DNA of 64,000 nt. It comes from Pampus argenteus. Taxonomy: Eukaryota > Chordata > Actinopteri > Scombriformes > Stromateidae. The DNA lies in NCBI GenBank assembly GCA_036937835.1, contig CM072863.1, forward strand, positions 22,349,501 through 22,413,500, in the 5' to 3' direction. This document shows, piece after piece, positions 14,409 to 28,608 of this stretch (the stretch's first letter is position 1; every line of letters begins with the position of its first letter). The notes under the pieces were generated by a model, which worked only from the letters and a program-made list of their open reading frames with translations, was not told the DNA's origin and made no database searches. Made by a program: the position numbers and the translations under genes.

Positions 14409-17400
14409 GAGGTGAGGAACAATGGATGGCTCCTGCAGTTATTTGTAGCTGTATATGCTACATTGATATTGATGGTAATTATGTTATATACAGTGTATTG
14501 GTATAAAGAAATGTAATAATATTATGAATTCCATCTCAGCAGTGTCCATATTGTCAATAAAAACTATGACCAAACATTTTATTCAATGGAAATGACACAA
14601 AAATATAAAAAAAAAACCAGAATCCTCCAAACAATGCTGAAGCGAACCTTTAGACTAGAAAACTCTTTGCTCTTCATTTGACTGAATAGGTGCCATCTTT
14701 GAGTCCAGTATCCACTTCCTATAATACAACCATGATCTGGTGTGACTGTCTCTTCAGGTGATAATGCTGTCAGCAGCCAGACGGGAGAGATTTTATAACC
14801 AAACACCAGGACGCACTCTTTTTATATCTCCGACTGTGTGGAAATCTGAGTATTACAGATAAAACATGAGACTCATACGGGCTGTTATGGGAGTTTAATG
14901 TTGGGCAAGGGTGAAATCTTCAGACAGATTGGTGGGGACCGAGTCGTTATGGGATGGTAGGTCTATGTTGGACTTTTAGCTACTTAAAATCAAAATCTCC
15001 TGACATTTGTCATGGAGATCAGGATTTATCCATAAGGCCTGTTCTTATTACAAACAATGCCACCATATAAATCTGGTATCTGTGTGGAACAGCTGATCTG
15101 TGCAGATGGGTAGCAGACTACAGAACATTAATTAGCATCAGATCCCGACCGAGCCGATGTTAATGAAGTTACCGCCGCTGCGTAAATGTGCACATCATTC
15201 TCAATTTTAAAGATGCACTTATTGTTTCAGCTGCTGTGTGATTCCGCAGGTACTGAATAAACTACATGTACTGATGTTTCTGCGAAACCATCACGGATAC
15301 ATTCAGTGACACCTGAACATTATTGTAAGATTCAGATATTAATCGAACATGTTTCAGGCCTGCCTGAATCACATTAATAGCTGTATTTTGATGAACATTT
15401 CAGTAGTTTGTGTTATTGATGTGAAATACCGGAGAAGTGAAGAAGCAAAATACATGAAAGCATCCTAATTAAAGACATGGAATTTGAGGCTTTTCAGCTC
15501 TCTGCAGTTTTCATAGTGGTCCAATCTCTACGCTGAAACGTGGAGTCAAAACCTTTGAAACGCTTTATACACTGTCAGTACCCGATCCGTTCTGCACCTG
15601 CGTAGGTGGTTAGGGTAAGGTTGAGGTAAAAACGCAGCACTCTCATGAGTGCTACGGGTAGGAAACATTTCTAAAACTATAAAGTATTTGGTTAAAGGGA
15701 GTTCAGATAATTAATAAAACTTCTACTGACTGCCAAGAGCACCAGCCCACAGTTATAAGATAAAAGGGTATGTAGATTAATATGACAGTTTTCAGTAATA
15801 TTTATTAATGTTAGATTCGCCAAGATAGTTAAATAAATAGATACTAAATTACAAATAATATAAATTAAGAACATAAACCCAGTTAGGGTTAAGGCCAATT
15901 GCACATGTGCAGAACGGCTCGGTTTGTAAAATTTAATGATAGATTTATGGACCAAAATTCATCATCAGTCCATCTCTAATTCTACTGAAAATTAGACAAT
16001 CGCTATACATGATGCTCAAGTAGTAAGTGGACCTTGATTTAAGAGTGTTTTGTCAAGCAAAATAAATCGATTTTCATGCATGAATCAAGAAACGTCCATA
16101 TTAGAACAGATACCTCTACAGCATTACTGACATGTAAGGACAGGAAGTAAGAAAGTTGCTTCATGTAGCCAGCTGCTTCTTAGTAATGCTAACAGAAGAA
16201 CACTCACATACTGTTGTGGAGGTGGACCTTTGCTGCAAATCACACAATCAGACAGAAAAAGCTCCATCTGCTGATCACTTACATCCCGGTGATTAATCAC
16301 AGCAGCAGTGACAGAGGTAGTGACCCCGGAGCAGATCTGCATCGCTCACAATCATCACATATAGGAAGAAAAAGAAGGAGACACGCCACCAATCTTCTGT
16401 CTGATCACAACTCGAATGCTGCCTCCTAATTTCTCCAAAGGGAGATTGGACTTTTCATTCAGTGATGAATTACCGAAGAATCTTGGTAACTGTATTGAAA
16501 TTGGATCTTGATTAGAAAATCTGGCCTGAAGTCATTTCTCAGAGGGGGGAATCCCTGAGTACAGCAGGGGCTTGGTGCTGTTCCTCTAAAGACGTGTTCA
16601 AGTTGAGCACAAAGCAGATTGTAGAGATCAGATCCATCGTACACAAAGTCAACGCAAAGATGTGAGACACCGGTTCACTCTGGGAGGTGCGAATTGTGAC
16701 GAAAACTATGGCCCCATGATGGATTTAAAAAATTTTTTTTTTTCTGGGAAATACAAAAAAAAAAAAAATCATGCTAGGATGATGCTTACGGCATCGTTGG
16801 CCTGTCCGTCTGTCCACTTTGATCCAGACTGAAGTACCTCAGCAACTATTGGCTGGATTGCTATGAACATTTGTACAAGCATGTATGGTTCCCAGAGAAT
16901 CAATCCTACTGACTACTACTGATCCCCTGATATTTTCTCTAGCGCCACCAGCAGGTCAAAGTTTTCACTTATCCAGTGAATATCTCAGCTTCTACTTGAT
17001 GGTTTAGCATTACCATCCCTGGTCCCTGTAGTGATCTACTGACTATTACTTTAACACCACCATCAAGTCAAACTCTCTATACGTCCAATACCACCGCTTT
17101 GTATTATAAGTAGCAAATGTTAGCATGCCAACAGGCTAAACTAAGATAATTGCAAACATTATACCTGCTTAACATCAGCGTTATAGCATCGCCAGTGAAT
17201 GTGAGCATGTTAGCGTTTAGATTAAAGCAAAGCTGTGTTGTGAAGTACAGCCTTAAAGAACTGCTAGCATTGCTTTTAGACTCTTAGGTCAAATCATGCT
17301 TTAAAAAATAATGACCAACCAGGAAGTCTCTTTCCAATAATATCTGACCATCCAAAAAAAGTAGTTGTGGCTGAGAGCATACTGGCACCTTTAGTCTTGT

Positions 17401-18194
17401 TCCCCAGCAACCTTTAAATATACTTGTTGCCAAGCGAGACTGTTCATCATTTCAACAATGTTCTATTAGCCACATCTTTTCTCCTCCTTGTGCTGTTACC
17501 GTGTGGTGGTGGAGATGTACCTCAAACCCTGACAGCTATAACAATGGGAGGTTGTTTTTTCTTCCCCCTATTATATTTATTCTGTTTTCAATACATATGT
17601 CAAACACACATGACATAATAATAAAATAAAAAAAGAGTTGGTGGCAGTTTTATTTCCCAGGAGAGTATATTTTGTATTCTGTTTTTCCTGCAGACCTTTT
17701 CTTTTACTTCTTTAAATTGATTCCGTCTGAACTTTAATGTTAAGGTTTGTTTTTTTTGGTTTTTTTTTTTACTTATGTGTTATTAATAATATATACATAC
17801 ATTTGATTCTAATAATCAACATTTGTGCATTATTCTGGTCTTTGATCTACACAGATCCAAAAGCTGACACTATCAGTTCGTATTTGGTCCATTTCCCACT
17901 GCAGGATCTGGAATGTGTGAGGGGATTATAGCTGACAGGAAAAAAAATAAAAAAAGAGCTGCATAATTAAAAGTTTTTCCATCAAGTCAAACCCAGAAAA
18001 AGTTGGAAAACCTTTATCATCCGTTTGATAATTCCCCGTGGCTGCGAGTCACACTCCGCCTAACAACACAACACGCCGATTCGTTCCATCCACTTGAATG
18101 CGCGCGACGAGCGGGTCGTCTGATGCCGTGCTGTGATTAAAATGCCGGCTGAGATTCAAGGATGTTGCTGCAAACATCAGTGACACCTACACAG

Positions 18195-18242
<48 letters not shown>

Positions 18243-21200
18243 ACACATGCACACAATCCATTATGCTGGAGGGAACCATGATAATATTAAACACACACGT
18301 AATATATTCTCCTTGAGAGGCTATTTCCTGTGCCCTTGAACTGTGGTTTTGCCACCGTCAGTCTATTGTCCCTTCCTCTGCTTCTAATGTGAACACCAGT
18401 CACGTAACCCCAGCTGCAGGAGAGCCGGTAGGACTCAAACACTCTCACTTTAAACAAGAATTAATTCCTATACTTCCGATTTCCCCTCAGTGTGGTTTTC
18501 TTTGTAATCCATCTCTGCTGACCCTCCCACTTTAACAAAGAATGCTCACAGTGATGTATGAGTGTCTGCAGGCTACAGTCGTTCTGATAATGACTTTTGC
18601 ATGGTCACGTGGGGTACTGAGGATACCTGCAGCAGAGCTACATTTCACACACTGCCACCACTTACCATGGAGGGTCTTATTCCTATACCTGCCCCAACAC
18701 AGCGGTGGTAAATCTGCAGCTACTTGACTGAAGCAAAAGCACAGCGGGGATAGAAGGAATCGATACAGAAAAGAGAACTGAAAGATGGAAGTCAGCAAAG
18801 AAGGTGTGTGTGTGTGTCAAGTGTATCAACAGGAGTTTTCCAACTCATTTCTTGTTGTCCTCCCACATCTTCCAGTGCTTGATGTGGGTCCCCACTCCCA
18901 CACATGTTATACAAGCTCATGCACACACACACACACACACACACACTTACAGTTACACAACTCTAAATAGAGAAAGTAAGGCACAAAAACTGCACATGGA
19001 TGTCCTCAAACACTCTCCTTATTTGTTCATTAAATATCGCTTCCCATAAACCTCTCCAGTAATTTAGTATCACTCTTCCATAAAGTTTGAGGACTTACAC
19101 GAAGCTGAAAAAGCAAACCAAACAAACAAATGACTAACATTGAAATGGCTGCAGGAGTTTTAATTACAGCCTGAAAGACCTGAACATGTCCTGAACCAGG
19201 TCGAAGGTAAAAGTACAACATGTAACATGTACTCCCATACCGGACCTTTGTGAAATGCACACATGCAACGTGCAGATGTTATAAAGAGAAGACTGATGGT
19301 GTAAAAACCGTCTATGACTCCACCCATCAGCCACTTACAATCCAGACAGTTCAACATCCACTCACGCCTGGACTCACGAGACTATAATGACAAGAGGTGT
19401 CTTAATGTCGACATTAGGCCAGCTAAATTGTAAATGCGTTCACAGCATAGTTTCAGCTCATCTCTGCTAATACCTTCTTCTACCGGGCATGTTTGGGGGA
19501 TAGATGAGAAAGCAAGCCGAGGGAAAGTTTGCAACCTCTGATGCCTCGAAGGACATTAAAATCTACTTCAGCAGAAGTCTCCTCTGACTCTGCACCTTGC
19601 TCTCTCCGCTGGTAACTCAATCAAATGAGAGAATGAACAGAAGTAATATTGGGAAATGATGTCAAGGTATGTAAAGTGGAGTTTCTCAAGATGACATGCA
19701 GATTATACAACAACTCTGTGGTAAGTACACAACACGATTAATCAGAGCTCTCACCAGCGGATGTAGGCAGCAAGCCCTCGGCCTCCTGACTGGCTGAGCT
19801 GGGGATTCCCATCAGAACTATAAATACGTGCACAGAAATGAGTTTAAATGCAATGCTTTCAAAGCTGCGCTAATCAGTGCAGCAGCTGCACAGCCTGCAC
19901 TGCTGCCTGCTGATAGTGTAGAGTCTGTGATGCGGGGGTGTGCGACTGCTGTATGAGATGATTGAAGAAGCATATATTCATGCATGTAACAGTGCAAAGT
20001 AAGTACATATAGCTAACTACAACACAACTACACAACTATTGTGATTCTAAATTGTCATAAACTACAGTTTTGTTTGAAGGCTTTTGTTTAATCCCAGATC
20101 TTCGCTAAAGATTGATTAACAGTCATACAAAGTCAACTATATCTTTCATTATATATTTGCAAATCATGCTATCAATACACATAAAGCTTTATAATCCATT
20201 TCCTTCAAAATAAGGTGATCTAAAATCAACAGATTTTGCAGACTTTCATCTCCCAGCAACAGATGTCAGAGTGTAAAGCAGATGTGCTTTAACAGTGATC
20301 TTCATCAGACAGCAGATCATTAACAATGGTCATCTAGTATTCATGAAGGAAGATTAAACAGGACTTCAAATGCTACCAGTAACATTTCTCAGCCAGTATT
20401 ACTGAGTTTCATCTAATTGGAAGAAGCTCAACTTGGGAGTTTTCCTTTTTTTTTTTTTTTTCTGAAAGAGAAAGGTTATATTGTCTAAAAAGATATCTTT
20501 GACATCATTAGCACAGTCTAGCTGTTCCTCCTCTGAAGTTTTCTTTACATTTTTTATGACACGTTTCCTCCGCCGACATAACTATGTTTCTGAACTTTGC
20601 TCTATATAGCCTAAGATAATATATTCTCAATTCCACTATTAATTAAATGCAAATGGAATGCATTGTGAGGGGGGTTGAGATTCATTTCAACCTTTCATTT
20701 ACTTTTACTTTAACCAGGTTAGTCCCACTGAGACTTAAAGAAGGGTTTTTCTTTCTTTTTTCAAGAAAAAAAAAACAGGCCAAGACAGCAGCTTCACAAT
20801 AAATATTAATGCTGAAGAACACTAATATACAACAATGTAAGAAGCAGAATGAGGTCAAAGTGACATGAAAGGCAGAGTGAAACTGTGTCTATATAAACAC
20901 TCATTATCAAGCTGGAATCACAGGTCCAACATGTCTGCTACATCATCACCATTACCAAGAGAGACCCGCTGAATTGGTCAGAACTCATTTTAAAGTCATA
21001 TTACGAAGAAGAAGATGAATATATTAGGTCTTTTTCCTTAACTTTTTTTTTTTTTTTTGCATCTTTGTCAGCTGTTTCTGTTTGTTTGCATCATGTTGAT
21101 GTTTCTGGGATTTTGGCACCTCACAATGAAACGTGTCTGGAATTCGCAATTCGGAATTTTCCCTACACTAAGCAGTCTCATCACTGTTTAAATGCCAACC

Positions 21201-23803
21201 TAGAGGGTAACTGAATAGATTTTGGCTCTGATTCAAGGTCGGTCTGAACAGATTATCTACCTGTAGTGTGATGAGTTTACAGACATAATGTTAACGTTAC
21301 CAACTGGAGTGCAAAACGTTTGTCACATTTGATCGCGTGAGTTTTGGTGAGATCCCTGGAATCACCATGAAATCATATATCGTATAAACGTCAAGTGTGC
21401 GGCCCTGCGTCATGACTGAAACATCTGGTGTTTGTGTGATTAAAAATCGGTTAAATCTGTCCTGTCGCCTCCCACGTTCTTAAAATCACTTCAATTTTGA
21501 AAATCCTCTAGTGCGTACCAGGCACAAGTGAATGCACCATTGTTTTTTTAGTCTGATATTTGACTATTATTTATTACAGGTTTCAGATTATTATATATAT
21601 TCGTAGTTATTAAATGTTCACTCCGCAAGCAGAGCTCATTACTAGTAAACTGCTTCAGATGTGGAATGGATGGTGAGTTAGTTTTCATCATTACTTAGGT
21701 AAAAGGCATCAGCTTATGTCATGAGTTACAGTACATTAGCCATGTGTTTGACAGTGGTGCTCGCACACTGGAGAAGTGCACACCATCATTGTGCCATTGT
21801 TGAAGACTACTTGAGAGTTTAATAATGTTAGCAGCAGGCAGTTAATTAACGGATTCATCAGTACAAGTAGTAACATTTAATTAGGTGTGTTTGGCAGTTT
21901 AGGTCCTTTCATTCAGCCGCTTTAAAATGTTCAACAGCATGAAGCTTATTCGTCAAGATAAATACTGAACAACATATTTAATTCAAAAGTAATATTATTT
22001 TATGAGTCAGCTTCCTTTTTCTGGTGAATTATCTGGAAATTCACTGATTCTCTGCTGCTAAAAATCCCGTCATATGTCAATAGTCTTGTTGATTATCACT
22101 GGAACCATATTACAAGTTAGAGTTTTTTGATAAATCAACATTATATGTGTACTATAGCTGCAATAACTACTCCACTGTCAAAAACCGCTGCAGCAGAAAA
22201 GGCAAAGAAATGGTTTTACAGTGTAATCTCCACCTTTAAAGCCATTCATAACAGAGAAAATGGGGTGCTCTCCTCTCAGCCTGTCATAAGGCTGCAGTGA
22301 TGGCCTCCAGCAGTTTGTCCCATATAGGCCAGTCCTAATCATATCCACTCAACAGAGAGAGATGTCCTGTGTGGTCAGCGTGCCACATCAGCGTGACCCC
22401 GGGTTCACTGGGGATGATGTGTTGCCATGGTGACATGTGATTGGCAATAATAATAGTGGGACTGCAGAGGGATGCATAGAGCAGGTGTTATACAGTATAC
22501 ATACCTGCCTGTTAACAGCCTGTTTCTAATGAAGCAGACTTCCATGAATCATTCCTCACAGCATTGCATAGAAAAACTCATCTGACTATTTTAGATTGTT
22601 TTACGCAACATTGCAATCCAATAAGCAGTTTATGCAACAAAAGGCTTGGAATATTCTTTTAATTGCTATTTGATGTTTTTGTTTATTGGCAAAATACCTG
22701 GTCCATAATTACCTTATGTATATACATGTGCCATTAATATATGCAAGCCTACAGCCAAAGAAGAATGTGAATATTGGATGATTCTGCAAAACCATATATT
22801 AAGAACCCAATCTTTGCTTTCTATGATATGTGCTTATGGCTTGTTGGAAAGATCACATTTATGACTTTGTGTTCTTCTGAACTATTGTTTGCACAAATGA
22901 CATCAACGGCAACACTGCGCACTGACTTCATCATGTGAAATCTTCACTTAGCATTTTTTGTAGGTCACACTGCTGCTCATAAAACATGCAGTAGAAACCC
23001 AGTCATGCATACAGGTCATAATAAAGCATAACCTTTATACAGTCTATACTGATACCTGTATAATTATTTGATCATTTTTACATATTTATGTTATGTTTGA
23101 AGGTGTTGGGGGGGACGTGGGGGGGTACACTGCTTCACAGTAATGTCACTTGCGTCAGCGTCGGTTGGAGTTGAAGTTTGAAAAATAAAAGCTTAAAAAA
23201 AAAATAATAATACATTAGCTGCTACATACAGCATACACCCCAATCTAAGACCTATCTACTCAACATATATATATATATATACATACATATATGTATCAAT
23301 GTTTTACAAGTGTAAGGCTAAATCACGGGAGTATTCTTTCAACGTAACACTCAACCAGTTATGTTGTTCACCTCCCTGTGTGTGGAGCGGTAAGCTTCAA
23401 CACGGTGCAGGCTGCAGCAGCTCTCACACAATTCTAAATGTATAAACACTTGGGAGAAACAGCCTTAATCATTGACAAACCTCATCAGTCAGTGCATATG
23501 AACATCCATTCATGTTGTTACGAGCCACTCAAGCATTTTTTTGTGAGCACTTTTGTTCAGAGAATCAGTTCTGCCCTGCAACACTGATTCTCTGCTGCTC
23601 AACCCGTCATGGAGATGTGAACAAGGACAAGGAAAGCCAAGAGCATATTTGTGTGTGTGTGTGTGCACATAAATAATTATGCAGCTATGTATTTGTAAAG
23701 CGCCTGTGTGTCCATTCCTGACAACATGTGAGGTTGCCCCTCTGTCAAAGTGTGTCTCCCCATGGGGCACTCCGCATTTTGATTACAAGGGAGGGAATGC
23801 TGG

Positions 23804-23841
<38 letters not shown>

Positions 23842-26800
23842 CTGTCACCAACTGATGGGGATGACAGGGCAACAGGGCGACTGACAGCATGAGCAGCTCA
23901 TTCAATTACACAGCTCCCTGATGAAAAGCTTTCATGTTCTCCAGAGAGGATGGAGGGATGGAGGGAGGAGAGGAGGGAAGTAGCCTGCATTTAGGAATAG
24001 GCAGAGAGGATGGAGAGATGGAGGGAGGAGAGGAGAGAAGTAGCCTGCGTTTAGAAATAGGCAGAGAGGATGGAGGGATGGAGGGAGGAGAGGAGAGAAG
24101 TAGCCTGCGTTTAGGAATAGGCAGAGAGGATGGAGGGATGGAGGGATGAGAGGAGGGAAGTAGCCTGTGTTTAGGAATAGGCAGAGAGGATGGAGGGATG
24201 GAGGGAGGAGAGGAGGGAAGTAGCCTGCGTTTAGGAATAGGCAGAGAGGATGGAGGGAGGAGAGGAGGGAAGTAGCCTGCGTTTAGGAATAGGCAGAGAG
24301 GATGGAGGGATGGAGGGATGAGAGGAGGGAAGTAGCCTGCATTTAGGAATAGGCAGAGAGGATGGAGGGATGGAGGGAGGAGAGTAGGGAAGTAGCCTGC
24401 ATTTAGGAATAGGCAGAGAGGATGGAGGGATGGAGGGATGAGAGGAGGGAAGTAGCCTGCGTTTAGGAATAGGCAGAGAGGATGGAGGGATGGAGGGATG
24501 AGAGGAGGGAAGTAGCCTGCGTTTAGGAATAGGCAGAGAGGATGGAGAGATGGAGGGAGGAGAAAAGGGAAGTAGCCTGCGTTTAGGAATAGGCAGAGAG
24601 GATGGAGGGATGGAGGGAGGAGACGAGGGAAGTAGCCTGTGTTTAGGAATAGGCAGAGAGGATGGAGGGATGGAGGGAGGAGACGAGGGAAGTAGCCTGT
24701 GTTTAGGAATAGGCAGAGAGGATGGAGGGAGGAGAGGAGGGAAGTAGCCTGTGTTTAGGAATAGGCAGAGAGGATGGAGGGATGGAGGGAGGAGACGAGG
24801 GAAGTAGCCTGTGTTTAGGAATAGGCAGAGAGGATGGAGGGATGGAGGGAGGAGACGAGGGAAGTAGCCTGCGTTTAGGAATAGGCAGAGAGGATGGAGG
24901 GATGGAGGGAGGAGAGTAGGGAAGTAGCCTGCGTTTAGGAATAGGCAGAGAGGATGGAGGGATGGAGGGATGAGAGGAGGGAAGTAGCCTGCGTTTAGGA
25001 ATAGGCAGAGAGGATGGAGGGATGGAGGGATGAGAGGAGGGAAGTAGCCTGCGTTTAGGAATAGGCAGAGAGGATGTGAGTCGGGCTGACGATAAGTAGG
25101 AAGATCAGAAAGAAATTGATGTAGGAAACAGTTGACTAACGCCAATGCAACTGAACTAGCAGTAAGACGGTAATAAGTCGACTATTTAAGCAACAGCGTT
25201 ACGGGATTATTAACTAACATAATTACTGAATTTCAAACTGAAGACTACACTTACACAAGTTGATACTGAAAAAATGACAAACTAAATACTGTGCCGTCTC
25301 AGTAAGGTCGACATTTGTGAGAAAAGGATGCTTTAAAACCACTATGTGGCACTATTTGTTTATGACTGTAGCTATTTTATAGTTATTCTGATGATAACTC
25401 GCCAACCAGGCTGCTTAAAGATGTATTACCTTTAGTTAGCCCGTCCTTATTAAATATGATTAATCTGTCTTTATTATCAGGATATGTACCACAGTCCTTT
25501 AAAATAGCTGTGATTAAGCCTCTTCTTAAAAAACCAACTCTAGATCAAGAGGTTTTAGCCAATTACAGACCAATATCAAACCTTTCTTTCATCTCGAAGG
25601 TACTTGAGAAAGCCGTAGCCAACCAACTATGTGACTTTCTCCACACAAACAGTTTATTCGAGGAGTTTCAGTCAGGATTTAGAGTAAATCATAGCACAGA
25701 GACCGCACTAGTTAAAGTTACAAATGACCTCCTAATGGCATCAGACAAAGGACTCATCTCTGTACTTGTCCTATTAGATCTTAGTGCCACATTTGACACC
25801 ATTGACCATCAGATTCTCTTACAGAGACTGGAATACCAAATTGGCATTAAAGGAACCGCCCTAGGCTGGTTTAAGTCATATTTCCTAGACCGTTCTCAGT
25901 TTGTTCATGTTCATGATGAATCCTCCATGCAAACCAAAGTTTCTCATGGAGTCCCACAAGGTTCTGTATTAGGGCCACTTCTTTTCAGTTTATATATGCT
26001 TCCCTTAGGGAACATTATTAGGAATCATTCAATTAACTTTCACTGTTATGCTGACGACACCCAATTATATTTATCGATCAAGCCTGATGAAACCAATCAC
26101 TTGACTAGACTTCAAGCATGCATTAAGGACATAAAAAATTGGATGACCCACAATTTTCTGAAGCTAAATTCAGAAAAAACTGAAGTTCTCCTAATAGGAC
26201 CCAAACACCTTAGAAATTATCATTCCAGAGATTTAGCCTTAGATGGGATCACCCTGGCCACCAGCTCCACCGTAAAAAATCTTGGCGTTGTTTTTGATCA
26301 AGACTTGTCCTTTAATAACTATATAAAACAACTTTCGAGGACTGCATTCTTCCACTTGCGTAACATTGCCAAAATCAGACGCATCATTTCTCAAGTGGAT
26401 GCAGAAAAACTAGTCCATGCATTTGTTACTTCTAGGCTGGACTATTGTAACTCTTTGCTATCAGGCTGCTCTAATAAGTCTCTTAAGAGTTTGCAGCTGA
26501 TTCAGAACGCTGCTGCACGTGTTCTGACAGGAACCAAAATCAGAGATCACATCTCTCCCATTTTGGCTTCCTTGCACTGGCTACCTGTTAAATCTAGAAT
26601 AGAATTTAAAATTCTGCTCCTAACTTACAAAGCTCTTCATGGTCAGGCACCATCATATTTAAAAGAGCTCATAGTACCTTACCACCCCACTAGAACATTG
26701 CGCTCCCAGGATGGTGGGTTCCTTGTGGTTCCTATAGTGTCTAAAAGTAGATTGGGAGCCAGAGCTTTCAGCTATCAAGCTCCTCTTCTGTGGAATAAAC

Positions 26801-28557
26801 TACCACTCTGTGTTCGGGAGGCAGACACGATCAACACCTTTAAGAGTAGACTTAAGACTTTCCTGTTTGATAAAGCTTATAATTAGGGCTGGCTCAGGTC
26901 ATCCCTTAGTTATGCTGCCATAGAACTAGACTGCTGGGGGACTCACATACTCTCTCATTCTCTCTCTCTCCTTATCTATCCATCTATCTAATCCATCTAT
27001 CTATCATGTTACTAATTAAACTTCTTCCCCGGAGTTTCTGTGCTCTCTCGCCCAGCAGGTTCTTGTGGACTTTGTCTGCTGCTGTGGTCCTGCGTGGCGT
27101 CTACTGCATGTGTTGTCGCCGTCATCATTGTTGCCATATCCCCATTACAGTTTATAGTTATGTAATGATTTGCTGCTACTGTAATAACTCATCATTTATT
27201 GTAACCTATTCTTATCATCAACTGTAATTCATTATTATTCATTGTACAATATGTGTGTGTTGATTTGTTCTGTACATGTGACATCATTGCACGTCTGTCC
27301 GTCCTGGGAGAGGGATCCCTCCTTTGTGGCTCTTCCTGAGATTTCTTCCACCTTTTTTCCTGTTAAAAGGTTTTTTGGTGGGCAAGTTTTTCCTCACTTG
27401 AATCGAGGGTCTAAGGACAGAGGGTGTCACTCCCTGTACAGATTGTAAAGCCCTCTGAGACAAATGTATTTTGTGATTTTGGGCTATATAAATAAAATTT
27501 GATTTGATTTGATTTGATTTGATATAAGTTTTAGTTTGTAGAAACAAATTAGTTGCAGTTAATGTGTTACTTTCAGCCCTTTTCATCTGGCGTCTCCAGT
27601 TTGGATCTGGTCTGGTCTGGAGCAGTTTTTGAAGCTTGACTAAAAATAATTTTGTCAAACTAATATCACCAATCTGTGTCCAAATAACACTTTCAAATCG
27701 AGTGCAGCACATACACCAATTGTGACGCCAATCCTTCCCATCAACTTGTGAGGAAAGCAGATGCATCACCATATGCCATTTCAGGCTGTTAGGTTCAAAT
27801 GACCAGTAAAATACAGGAAAAAACCTTTGTGAACTAACTATCCACCCTGCCTACTTCCCCCTGATAAGCCAAAATCACCTTATAAAATGAAAGAAAATCA
27901 CTTTAAATTCTAAAAATCCCTGTCTTATAAGGATCGGTGTATCAGGACTTTGACTTCTGTACTGCACACAATTTGAAATTGTAAAATTGTGTTATTTGTA
28001 CACAGATTGCAGAGAACATGCTGTTTAAAATCACACATGCACAGTCTAAGTGGTTAAAAATGTCACTGTTGCTCATTTTCTTTCCACCATATCACATTCC
28101 GTAAGGATCCGTGACACATTCTCACAGCACGCTCCTTGTTTAGTACCAGTTTGCTTATAAAATGCATGGTTGCACAGGTTTCTGCACGAACACGTGATTT
28201 ATACACTCGATGGAGCACACAACACAAGTGCACATTTCTCAAGCAATACGAACCTTATACTTTTAGTTCATTTAAAGTTGCAGAAAGTACAAAAGAGGGC
28301 TTTACGTGTATTACCACTTTAATTGTAGCATTTTCTGCTCTGTTGTGAAGTTCCAAAAGGAGGAAAAGGATAAAAGGAGGTTATATCAGTGCTTCCTCAG
28401 TCTTCCTCCACTCCAATTAAAGGCTGCACTTGACACAGACAGCTCTACCTGTCTCTTTTGTTCCATCACTCTCACTGATGGTAATTAGATAATGAGCAGC
28501 CACCAGCTACCAACCTAAAATAAATAAATAAATAAATTTATTCATCCGAGTGTGCAC

Positions 28558-28608
<51 letters not shown>

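Noticed and set aside
14219..14506. Plus-strand 95-codon frame with long RE and CV repeats
   Set aside because: It translates the GT and GA microsatellites around exon 14275-14338.
24231..25145. 304-codon minus-strand open frame with proline-, serine- and leucine-rich repeats
   Set aside because: It is the translation of the 60-bp minisatellite. The unit length is a multiple of three, so long frames are expected; there is no splice context or recognisable domain.
27284..27772. Minus-strand 162-codon open frame
   Set aside because: Antisense to the LINE 3' untranslated region and its TTTGA tail (translated as repeated SNQIK).
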